Assembly (NCBI RefSeq): GCF_938002845.1
Contig: NZ_CALKZP010000058.1
Coordinates: 1-64,000 of the forward strand
Reading direction: 5' to 3'
Source of the DNA: an uncultured Campylobacter sp.
Lineage (GTDB): Bacteria > Campylobacterota > Campylobacteria > Campylobacterales > Campylobacteraceae
DNA length: 64,000 nucleotides
Part shown: piece by piece, positions 36,154-46,193 of the stretch
Layout of the letters: every line of letters starts with the position of its first letter
Numbering within the stretch: the stretch's first letter is position 1
Program-made: the position numbers and the translations under genes
The notes under the pieces: model-generated
Seen by the model: only the letters and a program-made list of their open reading frames with translations
The model's database searches: none
Told to the model about the DNA's origin: nothing

Positions 36154-37182
36154 AATCTCTCCTTGATCTCGCCAAAATTTTAAGAATTTTAAAATTTTAA
36201 GGGAAGCGACGAGTGCCGGGTTAAAATTTTAAAATTCGCAGCGAGCTTTAAGATGAGCGAAATTTAAACCCGCAGAGCAAATAAAAGTGTAATTTTAATT
36301 AAACAAGGTGGCTTAATCGGCAAAATTCTAGCGGGTTGGAGGGCCTTGCTTCGCGCGTCGCTTTTAATTTGATGCGTCGAAGCCGAAGTGAGTGGGTTTT
36401 GTGCGCGCTTTAGTTTGCGCCATCGCTCGCGAAATTACGCCGTGAAATTAGACAGCATCTCGCGCGTAATTTCAAGCACCGTTGCATATGTAATTCATTT
36501 GCGGCTGTGTTCGTTTTGAAATTTAATTCTGCGAGTGGATATTTTTTGCAAACTGTGGGCGTGATTTTTATGCGCAGATGAAAGCGTTACGTTTAAAGAC
36601 GCCTCCGCTTTAAAATTTGATTTAATTTAAACAAAGCGCGATTAAAATGCGATTTAAATTTTATGCGCTGCGGGTGTAAAATTTCGGTCGCGAAAAGAGA
36701 ACCTGCTGCAAAAAATTATTTAAAATTTACAGTGTACAAAACGCCCTTTGAAATTTAAAAATTTTAAAACGAGTCTATATGCTCTTTAAAAATTTAATAC
36801 GTGAAATTTAAACTTTGAATAGAACGCGCCATCCTATCCTTACTGCGCCTTTAAAAATTTAATATGCTAAATTTTAAACGCTGGACTCAAATCCCGCCGC
36901 CATAACTACTTTAAAAATTTAAAGCGTAAAATTTAAACCCCAGCTTTAGAATCGGGCGCGGACAATAAAATTGGCTTTTAAGATTTAAAGCACAAAATAA
37001 AATCGCTCTATCGTACGGTCGTGGCAGTGGCTTTAAATTTTAATATGCAAAATTTTAAATCAAGTGTCGCGCGTACGACTAATCGCAGCCGTTTGCTTGG
37101 ATTTTAAATCGTAAAATTTAAATTGCAGAAATTAATGCGCGCGCCGAAGCGGGAGCTGAAAATCCAAAGCGCTCTGGCTGAC
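36154..37182. repeat. 1-kb gene-free stretch with an array of AT-rich palindromic words
   Basis: From 36785 to 37122 a motif close to CTTTAAAAATTTAA-N5-AAATTTTAAA recurs six times, starting near 36785, 36850, 36910, 36974, 37031 and 37100 (57-69 bp apart), with unrelated GC-containing spacers between. Units 4 and 6 are degenerate. Similar words extend left to about 36600. No gene is seen. In C. jejuni, as I recall, rpoN follows lptB at this place. No rpoN is present here. Confidence 0.65.
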
Positions 37183-37905
37183 TTAGATACTAAAATCCTC
37201 GCCGAGGTAGAATTTACGGACATTTGGATCGCTGGCTATCTCTTTTGCGGTGCCGCCGGCGAACAGCTCGCCGTCTTTGATGACGTAGGCACGGTCGCAG
37301 ATCGCAAGCGTCTCGCGGACGTTGTGATCGGTGATGAGCACGCCGATGCCGAGCTTTTTTAGGTCTCGCACGATGCTTTGTATGTCGCTAACCGCGATCG
37401 GATCGACGCCCGCGAACGGCTCGTCCAAAAGCAGAAATTTCGGCGTTATCATTAGACTTCGCGCAATCTCGCAGCGCCTGCGCTCGCCGCCGCTTAGGCT
37501 CACGCCTTTGCGCAATCTGATCGGCTCGATGTTGAGCAGATTTAGCATCTCATCGACCTTACGTGAGGCTTCGGCTTTATTTTTATAGGTAATCTCTGCA
37601 GCGAGCATTAAATTTTCCTCAACGCTGAGCTCCTTAAAGATGCTGCTTTCTTGTGGCAGGTAGCCGATGCCGAGCTTAGCGCGCTTATGAAGCGGAACAT
37701 TTGCGATGCTATTTTCATTAAGCAAGATATCGCCGCCGCTAGCGCTTATCAGCCCGCAGATCATATAAAACGTCGTGGTTTTGCCTGCGCCGTTGGGTCC
37801 TAGCAGCCCTACGATCTCGCCGTTGTAAACTTCCAGCGAGATGCCCTTGATGATCGGCGTGCCTTTTATTGTTTTTTTAAGACCCCTGACTTCCAGTTTA
37901 TGCAT
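37183..37905 (-). CDS. lptB: LPS export ABC ATPase LptB
   Basis: This 240-aa ATPase has Walker A GPNGAGKTT, Q-loop LPQESSIF, signature LSGGERRRCEIARSL, Walker B FLLLDEPFAGVDPI and H-loop ITDHNVRETL, all in the form specific to LptB rather than importers. It powers LPS transport with LptFG at the inner membrane. The start overlaps tsaE by 8 bp. It ends the S4-tsaE-lptB operon. Confidence 0.96.
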   Translation of the reverse strand: MHKLEVRGLKKTIKGTPIIKGISLEVYNGEIVGLLGPNGAGKTTTFYMICGLISASGGDILLNENSIANVPLHKRAKLGIGYLPQESSIFKELSVEENLMLAAEITYKNKAEASRKVDEMLNLLNIEPIRLRKGVSLSGGERRRCEIARSLMITPKFLLLDEPFAGVDPIAVSDIQSIVRDLKKLGIGVLITDHNVRETLAICDRAYVIKDGELFAGGTAKEIASDPNVRKFYLGEDFSI

Positions 37906-38305
37906 AGCTTACCTCGTATTTTCGCCCTTGCGCGTGCGGTGTGATCCTCACTACGCAAAAATCAAGCTCATATTTTTTAAGTAAATTTATCAAATTTTCA
38001 TCCGCCCATTCGATCAGATGAAGTCCCCCTTCAAATAAATTTTCAAATAGCCCGTTTTTTAAAATCCCCTCACAGCCGCCGTTATAGATGTCGTAATGAT
38101 AAATTTCGCCATAGTTTTGCATGATCGAAAATGTCGGCGAGCTCACGTGCTCGTCTAATCCGTGCGCCCGCACGATCGCGCGCACAAGCGTCGTTTTGCC
38201 GCTGGCGAGATCCCCGATTAATAAAATTATGCCGCTTTTTGGCAGAGCCTGCACGAGGCGTGAAATTTCATCCTCGCCGCAGAGTAGTTCAAAGCTCTTG
38301 GACAT
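37898..38305 (-). CDS. tsaE: tRNA t6A-modification ATPase TsaE
   Basis: This 135-aa protein has Walker [11 protein letters not shown], the [12 protein letters not shown] segment and the IYHYDIYN and HLIEWADE motifs of TsaE. It cycles the TsaBD complex that makes N6-threonylcarbamoyladenosine in tRNAs. It overlaps the S4 gene by 17 bp and lptB by 8 bp. Confidence 0.95.
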   Translation of the reverse strand: MSKSFELLCGEDEISRLVQALPKSGIILLIGDLASGKTTLVRAIVRAHGLDEHVSSPTFSIMQNYGEIYHYDIYNGGCEGILKNGLFENLFEGGLHLIEWADENLINLLKKYELDFCVVRITPHAQGRKYEVSYA

Positions 38306-38534
38306 ACTTTGCCTGCTCGCTTTTGGGCGTATTTTTCGCGCTAGGAAAGGCTAGGACTTTAAAGCTTTGTTTTCTATCCAAAAAGCTTATCGTGATTATG
38401 TCGCCGATTTTAAGCTCTTTGGCGGGCTTTGCTACCGCGCCGTTTACGGCTACGACGCCGCTTTTGCACATATCTTCGCTGATGGCGCGCCGCTTGGTGA
38501 TATTGACTGCGTTTAAAAATTTATCGATTCTCAT
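38289..38534 (-). CDS. Small S4-domain RNA-binding protein (Hsp15-like)
   Basis: This 81-aa protein is almost entirely an S4 domain ([20 protein letters not shown], then [20 protein letters not shown]). It resembles Hsp15/RqcP-like proteins that bind ribosomal or tRNA elements, but specificity cannot be told. It is the first gene of the tsaE-lptB operon and is divergent from argG with only 88 bp between start codons. Confidence 0.9.
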   Translation of the reverse strand: MRIDKFLNAVNITKRRAISEDMCKSGVVAVNGAVAKPAKELKIGDIITISFLDRKQSFKVLAFPSAKNTPKSEQAKYVQEL

Positions 38535-38622
38535 AGGCGTGAGTTTAGCGATATTTGCCTTAAAAGCAACTATTAAACTATTTTTGGTAGAATTTCGCCA
38601 AATTTTACGTAAAGGATTTGAG

Positions 38623-39846
38623 ATGGCAAAAAAAGATGTAAAAAAGGTCGTTTTGGCGTATTCGGGAGGACTAGATACTAGTATTATTTTAAAGTGGCTC
38701 GGCGATACTTACGGCTGCGATGTGGTGACTTTCACCGCAGATATCGGTCAGAACGAGGATTTGGAGCCGATCAAAAACAAAGCTGTGAAACTGGGCATCA
38801 AAAAGGAAAATATCTTCGTAGAGGATTTGCGCGAGGAATTCGTGCGCGATTACGTATTTCCGATGTTTCGCGCAAATGCCGTCTATGAGGGCGAGTATCT
38901 TTTAGGCACGTCGATCGCGCGCCCGTTGATCGCTAAAAAACTAGTCGAGATCGCGAAAAAAACAGGTGCGGATGCCGTAAGCCACGGCGCGACCGGTAAG
39001 GGTAACGACCAAGTCCGCTTCGAGCTTGGCGCATACGCGCTAAATCCCGATATTAAGGTGATTGCGCCGTGGAGGTTGTGGGATCTGAACTCTCGCGAGA
39101 AATTGCTTGCCTATGCTAAGAAAAACGGCATCGACATCGCTTCAAAGCCAGGCAAATCGCCGTATTCGATGGATGCGAATATCCTTCACATCTCCTACGA
39201 GGGCTTGGTGCTGGAAGATCCCGCCCATGCGCCTGAAGAGGATATGTGGCGATGGACCGTAAGCCCTAAAAATGCGCCCGATAAGAGCGAGATCATCGAG
39301 ATCGAATACAAGCAGGGCGATCCCGTAAAGCTAAACGGCAAGGCGCTTAAACCGCACGAGATGCTAGCAGCGCTTAACGAGCTTGGCGCTAAAAACGGCA
39401 TCGGCAGGCTCGATCTAGTAGAAAATCGCTACGTCGGCATGAAGAGCCGCGGCTGCTACGAAACTCCGGGCGGCACGATCATGCTAAAGGCTCACCGCGC
39501 GATCGAGAGCATCACGCTAGATCGCGGTGCGGCGCATCTAAAAGACGATCTGATGCCGCGCTACGCCGAGCTCATCTACAACGGCTTTTGGTTCAGCCCG
39601 GAGCGCTTGCTGCTTCAAGAGCTGATAAACAAATCCCAAGAGCATGTAAACGGCAAGGTTAAGCTAGAGCTTTATAAGGGCAACGTGACCGTGCTAGGCA
39701 GAGAAAGCAAGAGCGATAGCTTGTTTAATACCGATTTTGTGACGTTTGAAGAGGACAAGGTTTTCAATCAAAAAGACGGCGACGGATTTATCAAGTTAAG
39801 CGCGCTAAGATTTATCATTGCAGGCAAGAACGGACGCAAGCTTTAG
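38623..39846 (+). CDS. argG: Argininosuccinate synthase
   Basis: This 407-aa enzyme joins citrulline and aspartate in arginine synthesis. The ATP-binding motif AYSGGLDTS and [15 protein letters not shown] are intact. The same frame is open further upstream to 38131, antisense to tsaE. The ATG at 38623 with AAAGGA eight bases before it gives the normal family length, so I reject the longer form. A TAGAAT box at 38588-38593 is a likely -10. Confidence 0.97.
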   Translation: MAKKDVKKVVLAYSGGLDTSIILKWLGDTYGCDVVTFTADIGQNEDLEPIKNKAVKLGIKKENIFVEDLREEFVRDYVFPMFRANAVYEGEYLLGTSIARPLIAKKLVEIAKKTGADAVSHGATGKGNDQVRFELGAYALNPDIKVIAPWRLWDLNSREKLLAYAKKNGIDIASKPGKSPYSMDANILHISYEGLVLEDPAHAPEEDMWRWTVSPKNAPDKSEIIEIEYKQGDPVKLNGKALKPHEMLAALNELGAKNGIGRLDLVENRYVGMKSRGCYETPGGTIMLKAHRAIESITLDRGAAHLKDDLMPRYAELIYNGFWFSPERLLLQELINKSQEHVNGKVKLELYKGNVTVLGRESKSDSLFNTDFVTFEEDKVFNQKDGDGFIKLSALRFIIAGKNGRKL

Positions 39847-40028
39847 CTGAAAATTTTGCCTCATAGCGGCAAGGCGCGCAGGCAAATTTCGCAAAACGAA
39901 ATTTTAAAATTTATCGGAAAAGCGCGAACGGCTGCCGGCGGGTTTCATGAAATTTCACTAAATTTCAGATCCGCCCGCGCCGCTTATAAAATTTTATAAA
40001 TTTAAAGCTAAATTTAAAAGGATAATGG

Positions 40029-40472
40029 ATGAAAGTATTATTGATCAAAGACGTTAAGGGGCTCGGAAAGGCGGGCGAGGTAAAGGAGGTCAAGGACGGC
40101 TACGGCAATAACTTCTTAATCGGCAAAGGCTACGCCAAAGCCGCTACGACTGAGGTTTTGCGTAAATTTGAAGCGGATAAGAAAAAGCAGGCCGAGCTTG
40201 AAAAATATGAGGTCGCAAGCTTGCAGAAACTAGCCGAGGAGCTAGCCAAGATCCGCGTAAAGATTGTAAAGCAGGCGGGCGAGAGCGGCGCGCTTTTCGG
40301 CTCGGTTACCAAAGATGAGATCGCAACCGCGCTAAAAGAGCAAAAGGGGATCGAAATCGATAAGAAAATTTTAGAGATCGAGGCTATCAAAACGACCGGG
40401 ATCTACGACGTAAATGCTAAGCTAAAGCACGGCATAAGCGCTAAATTTGAGATAGAGGTGGCTAGTGTTTGA
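40029..40472 (+). CDS. rplI: 50S ribosomal protein bL9
   Basis: This 147-aa protein has the N-terminal RNA-binding motif [20 protein letters not shown] and [13 protein letters not shown], the long connecting helix, and a C-terminal domain ([20 protein letters not shown]). Length is normal. It lies 182 bp after argG and overlaps hslV by 8 bp. Confidence 0.97.
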   Translation: MKVLLIKDVKGLGKAGEVKEVKDGYGNNFLIGKGYAKAATTEVLRKFEADKKKQAELEKYEVASLQKLAEELAKIRVKIVKQAGESGALFGSVTKDEIATALKEQKGIEIDKKILEIEAIKTTGIYDVNAKLKHGISAKFEIEVASV

Positions 40473-41013
40473 AGCAACTACCATTTTAGCCTACAAAGGC
40501 GCGAAGGCCTCTGTCATCGGCGGCGACGGGCAGGTTACGTTTGGAAACACCGTCTTAAAGGGCAATGCGACTAAAATTCGAAAGATCGGCAAAGAGGGTA
40601 ATGTCCTAGCGGGCTTTGCGGGCAGTACTGCCGATGCGTTTAATCTTTTTGATATGTTTGAAAAGTGCTTAGATGGCGCAAAAGGCGATCTTCTAAGGGC
40701 GGTGATAGAATTTAGCAAGCAGTGGCGCAAGGATAAATATCTGCGAAAGCTCGAAGCGATGATGCTGGTGCTGGACCGCAAAAATATCTTTCTGCTTAGC
40801 GGCACGGGCGATGTGGTAGAGCCGGACGACGGCAAGATCGCGGCGATCGGTAGCGGCGGGAATTACGCTCTTAGCGCGGCGCGAGCTTTGGATAAATTTG
40901 CAAGCTTAGACGAAGAGGAACTTGTAAAGCAAAGCCTTAAAATCGCGGGCGAGATTTGCATTTACACAAACGAAAACATCAAAACATACGCAATTTGGGA
41001 CGAAAAGAGATGA
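40465..41013 (+). CDS. hslV: ATP-dependent protease subunit HslV
   Basis: This 182-aa N-terminal-threonine peptidase of the HslUV complex starts at GTG 40465 inside the rplI end. The catalytic Thr is in the [10 protein letters not shown] segment (Thr5 before processing), so three or four residues must be removed, more than the Met-only trimming in E. coli. [23 protein letters not shown] and GEICIYTN are conserved. It is followed by hslU with an ATGA overlap. Confidence 0.96.
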   Translation: MFEATTILAYKGAKASVIGGDGQVTFGNTVLKGNATKIRKIGKEGNVLAGFAGSTADAFNLFDMFEKCLDGAKGDLLRAVIEFSKQWRKDKYLRKLEAMMLVLDRKNIFLLSGTGDVVEPDDGKIAAIGSGGNYALSAARALDKFASLDEEELVKQSLKIAGEICIYTNENIKTYAIWDEKR

Positions 41014-42329
41014 TGACGCCAAAGCAGATCGTAGAGAAACTAGACGAATATATAATCGGACAAAATAGCGCCAAACGCACGATAGCGGTGGCTTTGCGAA
41101 ATCGCTACCGCAGAATGGCGCTCGAAGATGAGATGAAAAACGAGGTGATGCCCAAAAACATCCTGATGATCGGATCTACCGGCGTGGGCAAGACCGAGAT
41201 CGCGCGCAGGCTTTCGAAGATGTTCGGACTTCCTTTTATCAAGGTTGAGGCGAGCAAATATACTGAAGTGGGCTTCGTGGGACGCGACGTGGAGAGTATG
41301 GTGCGCGATCTGGCCGCCGCGTCGGTAAATTTAGTGCGCGGCGAGGAATTTGAAAAGAACAAAGACAAGATCGATGATTATATCAAGCGTAAAATTTTAG
41401 AAAAAGTCCTTCCGCCGCTTCCGCGCGGAGCGAGCGAGGAGAAGGTCGCCGATTACGAAAAAAGCTATGAAAAGATGGCAGCTAAGCTCGAGCGCGGCGA
41501 TCTGGACGATCTTAGCATCGAGATCGAAGTAAGCGAAAACGCGCTTGAGTCAAATCCAAATTTGCCGCCCGAGATGGCGAATATGCAGGAAAGCTTCATC
41601 AAGGTAATCGGAATTTCGACGCGTAAAAGCAAAAAAGAGATGAAGGTAAAAGACGCCAAAGTTGCCCTCAAAAGCGAGGCTAGCGAGAAGGTCTTAGATA
41701 TTGAGAGCATCAAGGCCGAAGCCGTTAGGCGCGCGCAAAACGAGGGCATCATCTTTATCGACGAGATCGATAAGGTGGCGGTCTCAAGCGGCAATAGCGG
41801 CAGGCAGGATCCGAGCAAAGAGGGGGTGCAGCGCGATCTGCTTCCGATCGTGGAGGGCAGTAGTGTAAGCACGAAATTCGGCAATATCGACACCGATCAC
41901 ATCCTTTTTATTGCCGCTGGCGCCTTTCATATCAGCAAGCCGAGTGATCTCATACCCGAGCTTCAGGGGCGCTTCCCGCTTCGCGTCGAGCTTGATAGCT
42001 TAGACGAGGCGGCGCTGTGCGAAATTTTAACGAAGCCAAAAAATTCGCTTCTTAAGCAGTACTCGGCGCTTTTAAAGACCGAAGGCGTGGAGCTGGAATT
42101 TAGCGAGGACGGGGTCAAAGCGATCGCGAAATTTGCGGCGAGCACGAACGAAAAGGTCGAGGATATCGGCGCTAGAAGGCTACATACGATAATGGAAAAG
42201 GTGCTTGAGGATATCAGCTTCGAAGCGGATAAGTTTAAAGGGCAAAAGATCGTCGTGGATGAGAAGCTCGTAAGCGAAAAGCTCGCAGGCATCGCAAGCG
42301 ACGAGGATCTGGCGAAATACATTTTATAA
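41010..42329 (+). CDS. hslU: HslUV protease unfoldase ATPase HslU
   Basis: This 439-aa Clp/AAA+ unfoldase has Walker [10 protein letters not shown], Walker [11 protein letters not shown], the I-domain between about 110 and 240, and a C-terminal HslV-contacting tail (DEDLAKYIL). I place the start at ATG 41010 ([18 protein letters not shown]), overlapping the hslV stop. A longer frame from 40956 would add a Lys/His-rich leader not seen in the family. Confidence 0.96.
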   Translation: MMTPKQIVEKLDEYIIGQNSAKRTIAVALRNRYRRMALEDEMKNEVMPKNILMIGSTGVGKTEIARRLSKMFGLPFIKVEASKYTEVGFVGRDVESMVRDLAAASVNLVRGEEFEKNKDKIDDYIKRKILEKVLPPLPRGASEEKVADYEKSYEKMAAKLERGDLDDLSIEIEVSENALESNPNLPPEMANMQESFIKVIGISTRKSKKEMKVKDAKVALKSEASEKVLDIESIKAEAVRRAQNEGIIFIDEIDKVAVSSGNSGRQDPSKEGVQRDLLPIVEGSSVSTKFGNIDTDHILFIAAGAFHISKPSDLIPELQGRFPLRVELDSLDEAALCEILTKPKNSLLKQYSALLKTEGVELEFSEDGVKAIAKFAASTNEKVEDIGARRLHTIMEKVLEDISFEADKFKGQKIVVDEKLVSEKLAGIASDEDLAKYIL

Positions 42330-42659
42330 GGCGGCGCGGTAGCTACTCTTAGAATTCTGCAGAGTCGCGGAATTTTACGGTTTTTAAATTTGCAAAGCAA
42401 TTTAGAATTTTAAGTATGAAATTTAGCGAAATTTTAAAATGCGCAGAATTCGAAGTAGATAAAATTCTGCGCCTAGGGAGCGGAATTTACCGCTACCGTG
42501 CAGCTTGAAATTTTAAAATTTCACCTGTTTGTGTGGCGTGGGAATTTTAAAATTTCGACGCTTGTGCGGAGCTAGTTTGCACAAAACGAGATTTTAGAAT
42601 TTACCCGCAAGGGCTTAGCGCTGCGGTTGCAAGATAAAATTTATAAATTTAAGGAAAAT
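42330..42659. repeat. Gene-free spacer with AT palindromes between hslU and era
   Basis: The spacer contains a perfect 16-bp palindrome GAAATTTTAAAATTTC at 42507-42522, GAATTTTAAAATTTC at 42542-42556, and several weaker AAATTT words at 30-40-bp spacing. No gene is seen. This is the same motif class as at 63175-63354. Confidence 0.6.
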
Positions 42660-43529
42660 ATGAAAAGCGGATTTGTAACGCTCATCGGGCGGACGAATGC
42701 GGGCAAGAGCTCGCTGTTAAACTATCTCTGCGGCGAGAAAATTTCGCTCGTCTCGCATAAAATCAACGCCACGCGCCGTAAGATTAGCGGCATCGCGATG
42801 AACGGCGCAGATCAGGTGATTTTCACGGACACGCCGGGGTTGCACGAAAGCGCCAAGCTGATGAACAAGCTGATGGTCGAAGTGGCACTCGGGGCGATTG
42901 AGGGCTGCGATTTGGTGCTGTTTTTGGCGCCGGTGCACGACGATACCGCGGAATACGAAAAATTTTTAAATTTAAACGCAGGCGCCAAACACATCGTGAT
43001 TCTAACCAAAATAGACGAAGTAAACGACGAAAAGATCGTGCAAAAGCTGCTGCAATATCAAAAATTTGCCGATAAATTCGAAGCGATAGTCCCGGTTGGC
43101 ATCAAAAAAAAGGTCTATAAAAAGCAGGTTTTGGACGAAATTTGTAAAATTTTGCCCGAGCACGAGTATTTTTACGATCCTGAAATTTTAAGTGCGACCA
43201 ACGAGCGTGAAATTTATCGCGACTTCATACTCGAGGCGATTTTTGAGAGTATGAGCGACGAGATCCCTTATTGCAGCGACGTCGTAATGGAAAAAGTGGT
43301 GGAAAAACCAGGTCTGATCTCGGTATATGCGCGGATCATAACGGACACCAATTCTCACAAAGAGATGTTGATCGGCAAAAACGGCGAGGCGATAAAGCGG
43401 ATCGGAATTCGAGCCAAAAAGTTAATTTCAAATTTTTCTAAGGTCAAAATTTACTTAAAATTAACAGTTTTTGTAAAAAAAAGCTGGAAAAATGACGAAT
43501 TTATGGTAAAAACCGATTTTATCTATTGA
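42660..43529 (+). CDS. era: GTPase Era
   Basis: This 289-aa ribosome-assembly GTPase binds the 3' end of 16S rRNA. G1 is [10 protein letters not shown]3 DTPG, G4 TKID, and a C-terminal KH domain carries [16 protein letters not shown]. The ATG at 42660 follows AAGGAA. A TTG at 42627 in the same frame would add 11 residues without family support. Confidence 0.96.
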   Translation: MKSGFVTLIGRTNAGKSSLLNYLCGEKISLVSHKINATRRKISGIAMNGADQVIFTDTPGLHESAKLMNKLMVEVALGAIEGCDLVLFLAPVHDDTAEYEKFLNLNAGAKHIVILTKIDEVNDEKIVQKLLQYQKFADKFEAIVPVGIKKKVYKKQVLDEICKILPEHEYFYDPEILSATNEREIYRDFILEAIFESMSDEIPYCSDVVMEKVVEKPGLISVYARIITDTNSHKEMLIGKNGEAIKRIGIRAKKLISNFSKVKIYLKLTVFVKKSWKNDEFMVKTDFIY

Positions 43530-43591
43530 CATTTTATTTTATTTCTATTAGTATTAGCAACGTAGAAAATTTCATTTGGAAGTGGAGTGTT

Positions 43592-45112
43592 ATGGCAAAG
43601 AATAGTAAAAATGCTAGTTCGATTGTTGCGATTAACAAAGTCACGCAAACCATATTCGGTCTAAGTGAGAATGAAGTTTTCGAGCACGACTTCTCAAAAG
43701 CAAATCGTGCGAAGGAAACTTACGTCTCATATATTCCGTATAAGGATATAATGACTGCGACGGTTGAGATAAGCAGATCGGTAGAGGACGCGGATCTTTT
43801 AGATGCGATCGTCGTTAAGGTGTATGAGGAGCTGGGGCTTGACACCGCTTTGGATTACAAAATCACCTATAGTGAGGTAATAGGCGCTGGCGGCGATGAT
43901 AGAATTTTCAACGTCTTTGTCGTAGATAATGCCAAACTCACTTCAGAATTCGATGCGATCGCCGCTAGGACGAACTACATCGACTATGTGGCTATGGCTC
44001 CGTTTTTATACGAGGGCTTGTATAATAGAGGCGTCCTAACTCGCGACGGAATCGACTGCTTCATCTACTTGCAGCGCGACGATGCGTTTTTGGTAGTGTA
44101 TCAAAACGGCGAATATTTTCAATCCCGCCAAGTAAGATATAACCTAAAATTCTTGCATGAAAAATATGTTGAGCTAGTCGGCAGTAGAGTCGATGAAGAG
44201 AGTTTTTATAGATTGCTTTCCAAGCAGGGAGTAAATTTAGAAAATCCGACCGAACGCGATTATATGATCCAAATTTTTGACGATATGTTTTACTACATCA
44301 ACGACGTGTTGAACGGTATTGGTAAAATTTACAACGTCAATATCCAAAACGTCTATATCGGAACGGATATCGGTAAAATTCCTGCGATCGAGGTTTTTGT
44401 AGAAAATAATCTAAAGCTAAGATACAAAGATTTTAATTTTAACGTTGCAATCAACGCGAAAGATTATCCGCTCACTCAGCTAGATATTTTAATGTTCTTG
44501 GTGGGTCAAGATTATTTGGTTACTAAAGACGACGATCACAACTACTCGCCGTTTATGAGACCTCCGCCTTTGACTCAAAGATCAACCGGCAAGCTGATAG
44601 GCTATATGTTGCTAGGCTGCCTACTTGGCGCTGTGTATCCTGCGTATAACTTCGGCTACGGCTATTATAATAATATGGTAGCTAATGATAAAATCAACGA
44701 GTATGATGGATTAGAAAAACAAATGAGTCCCGCTAGAGACGAAAGTGCGCGTTTGGATAAAGAGACTAAAGAGGTAAATGCCCAGGCTGCTAAGAGTGGT
44801 AAGGAGCTTAACGATAGGCGCGAACTAATTAACGCTATCTCAGATAAGAAAAACAATTACGCCATGAAAGGCGTTTCTATTTTCGAGCTAACCAATATGG
44901 TTGTTAAAAATAAGGGCAATATGGTTAGGATCGGTGATGAGAATAGGACTCTAACTGTTCAGGTGCGCACCAAAAACGATAAGCAAATGACCGAACTTTT
45001 AGAGGATATCAGTAAAAAAGAGGTGTATGGCGTGGATACCAAAACAATCACACTACAAGAGGGTAATAAAACCGTATTTTACGATAGCAACATCAGTGTG
45101 GAGGTTAAATAA
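43592..45112 (+). CDS. PilM-PilN-like fusion protein of a type II secretion/transformation system
   Basis: This 506-aa protein has an actin-like PilM-type N-terminal region (about 1-340, with VTATVEISRSVEDADLLDAIV-type strands split over residues), one membrane segment at about 358-380 (GYMLLGCLLGAVYPAYNF), a coiled coil (about 390-430) and a PilN-type C-terminal domain. It matches MshI-like inner-membrane scaffold proteins. I chose ATG 43592 with GGAG upstream. The frame extends 22 codons further up to 43526 without a ribosome site. It is the first gene of the nine-gene operon and lies 62 bp after era. The next gene overlaps as TAATG. Confidence 0.75.
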   Translation: MAKNSKNASSIVAINKVTQTIFGLSENEVFEHDFSKANRAKETYVSYIPYKDIMTATVEISRSVEDADLLDAIVVKVYEELGLDTALDYKITYSEVIGAGGDDRIFNVFVVDNAKLTSEFDAIAARTNYIDYVAMAPFLYEGLYNRGVLTRDGIDCFIYLQRDDAFLVVYQNGEYFQSRQVRYNLKFLHEKYVELVGSRVDEESFYRLLSKQGVNLENPTERDYMIQIFDDMFYYINDVLNGIGKIYNVNIQNVYIGTDIGKIPAIEVFVENNLKLRYKDFNFNVAINAKDYPLTQLDILMFLVGQDYLVTKDDDHNYSPFMRPPPLTQRSTGKLIGYMLLGCLLGAVYPAYNFGYGYYNNMVANDKINEYDGLEKQMSPARDESARLDKETKEVNAQAAKSGKELNDRRELINAISDKKNNYAMKGVSIFELTNMVVKNKGNMVRIGDENRTLTVQVRTKNDKQMTELLEDISKKEVYGVDTKTITLQEGNKTVFYDSNISVEVK

Positions 45113-45765
45113 TGAAAAAGAAAAGTTCATTAGATCAACTTGATCAATGGTTTGCCTCCAAGGGAAATAGTGCAAATAACTATTTTTACATAGCTTTGTT
45201 GTTTGTAGGTTTGGTAGCTTACTTTATTTTGAGTAACTATGCGGATCCGTATTTAGAAGAGAGCGAAACAAATTTAAGTACTGCCACGACTAAGCTTGAG
45301 GGCGCACAAAGAGAGTATAACGAGTTTTTTGGTGGTGATCCTAAAGCTTTCGTTGATAATAAGCGCAATATCCTCAATGGTGCTAAGACCAACCTTAACA
45401 ATATCATTGAAGAGCGTGGGTATCTAGACGGTAAGCTAAAAGAAATTTCAAAGCTTACCTATAATGAAAAGAACTGGGCTAAGTTTATGGATAGCCTCTC
45501 AACGATCGCAGAGAATAACAATATTAAAATTTACGCTATTCACAGCGATAGAAGAGAGCCTAGCATCAAACAAATTTTTCAGCCTGAGGCTTTGCTGGAT
45601 ATAGATGTGAAATTTGAAGGAGCATTTTCGAATGTCCTTAGGTATATCAACCTAATCGAACAATCGGAGATGATCGTAGATGTAAATAAGATGGATATCA
45701 ATGCCACTAAAAATGGCAAAATCGGTGGAAGCATTGGTATATCTATCTGGGGAGTAAATTACTAA
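45112..45765 (+). CDS. PilO/MshJ-like inner-membrane assembly protein
   Basis: This 217-aa bitopic protein has a membrane segment at about 20-42 (YFYIALLFVGLVAYFILSNYA), a coiled coil at about 50-115, and an alpha-beta C-terminal domain (IKIYAIHSDRREPS, then LRYINLIEQSEMIVDVNKMDI) typical of PilO/GspM-like scaffold proteins. It overlaps both neighbours by one base (TAATG), so it is strongly coupled to the PilM-PilN fusion, its expected partner. Confidence 0.8.
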   Translation: MKKKSSLDQLDQWFASKGNSANNYFYIALLFVGLVAYFILSNYADPYLEESETNLSTATTKLEGAQREYNEFFGGDPKAFVDNKRNILNGAKTNLNNIIEERGYLDGKLKEISKLTYNEKNWAKFMDSLSTIAENNNIKIYAIHSDRREPSIKQIFQPEALLDIDVKFEGAFSNVLRYINLIEQSEMIVDVNKMDINATKNGKIGGSIGISIWGVNY

Positions 45766-46193
45766 TGAAAAAGTTAATTTTATGCTCTTTGTTGCTTTCT
45801 GCTACTCTGTTTGCCGTAGATAATAATCAGACGGTAGCGCCTAGCAATGGTGCCTATAAGGCTAGATACGATGCTATATTTGATAATCTTAGCAAACCTA
45901 GAGTAGGTCTTAGCGATGAGCAGATAGCTTCTTTGCAAGATCCGTTTTATCCTAAAGAAGCCAATGCGCCTAGAGAAGCCAATCAGCAGGTAGATCTAGG
46001 TTATCAGCTAGTAGGTATTATGGGCGATAAGGTTAAGCTAAACGATAAGTGGTATGGTTTGGGCGAGTATGTAGGCTCATATAAGATCGTGCAAATAACG
46101 GGTAATAGCGTTATTATTACCAACGACGATGAAAATAAAGTCGAACTAACACTAAAACAAGGAAGTCAAAATGTCATTATTACATATAAGTAA
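45765..46193 (+). CDS. Small periplasmic protein of the secretion/transformation operon (MshK/PilP-like)
   Basis: This 142-aa protein has a signal peptide (MKKLILCSLLLSATLFAVDN), a disordered middle with LQDPFYPKEANAP, and a small beta domain (YQLVGIMGDKVKLNDKWYGL, then YKIVQITGNSVIITND) like PilP/GspC HR domains, which connect the inner-membrane scaffold to the secretin. It overlaps the secretin start by 23 bp. Confidence 0.75.
   Translation: MKKLILCSLLLSATLFAVDNNQTVAPSNGAYKARYDAIFDNLSKPRVGLSDEQIASLQDPFYPKEANAPREANQQVDLGYQLVGIMGDKVKLNDKWYGLGEYVGSYKIVQITGNSVIITNDDENKVELTLKQGSQNVIITYK

Noticed and set aside
36785..37122. CRISPR array
   Set aside because: The repeated words are AT-rich and vary from copy to copy, spacing is uneven, and no cas genes are present. 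The same holds for 63099-63354.
38131..38622. Longer argG form starting 164 codons upstream
   Set aside because: The extra part is antisense to tsaE and the S4 gene, has no family similarity, and a good ribosome site precedes ATG 38623.
40956..41009. Upstream extension of hslU by 18 codons
   Set aside because: It lies inside hslV, encodes a Lys/His-rich leader absent from the family, and the ATGA overlap at 41010 is a normal operon start.
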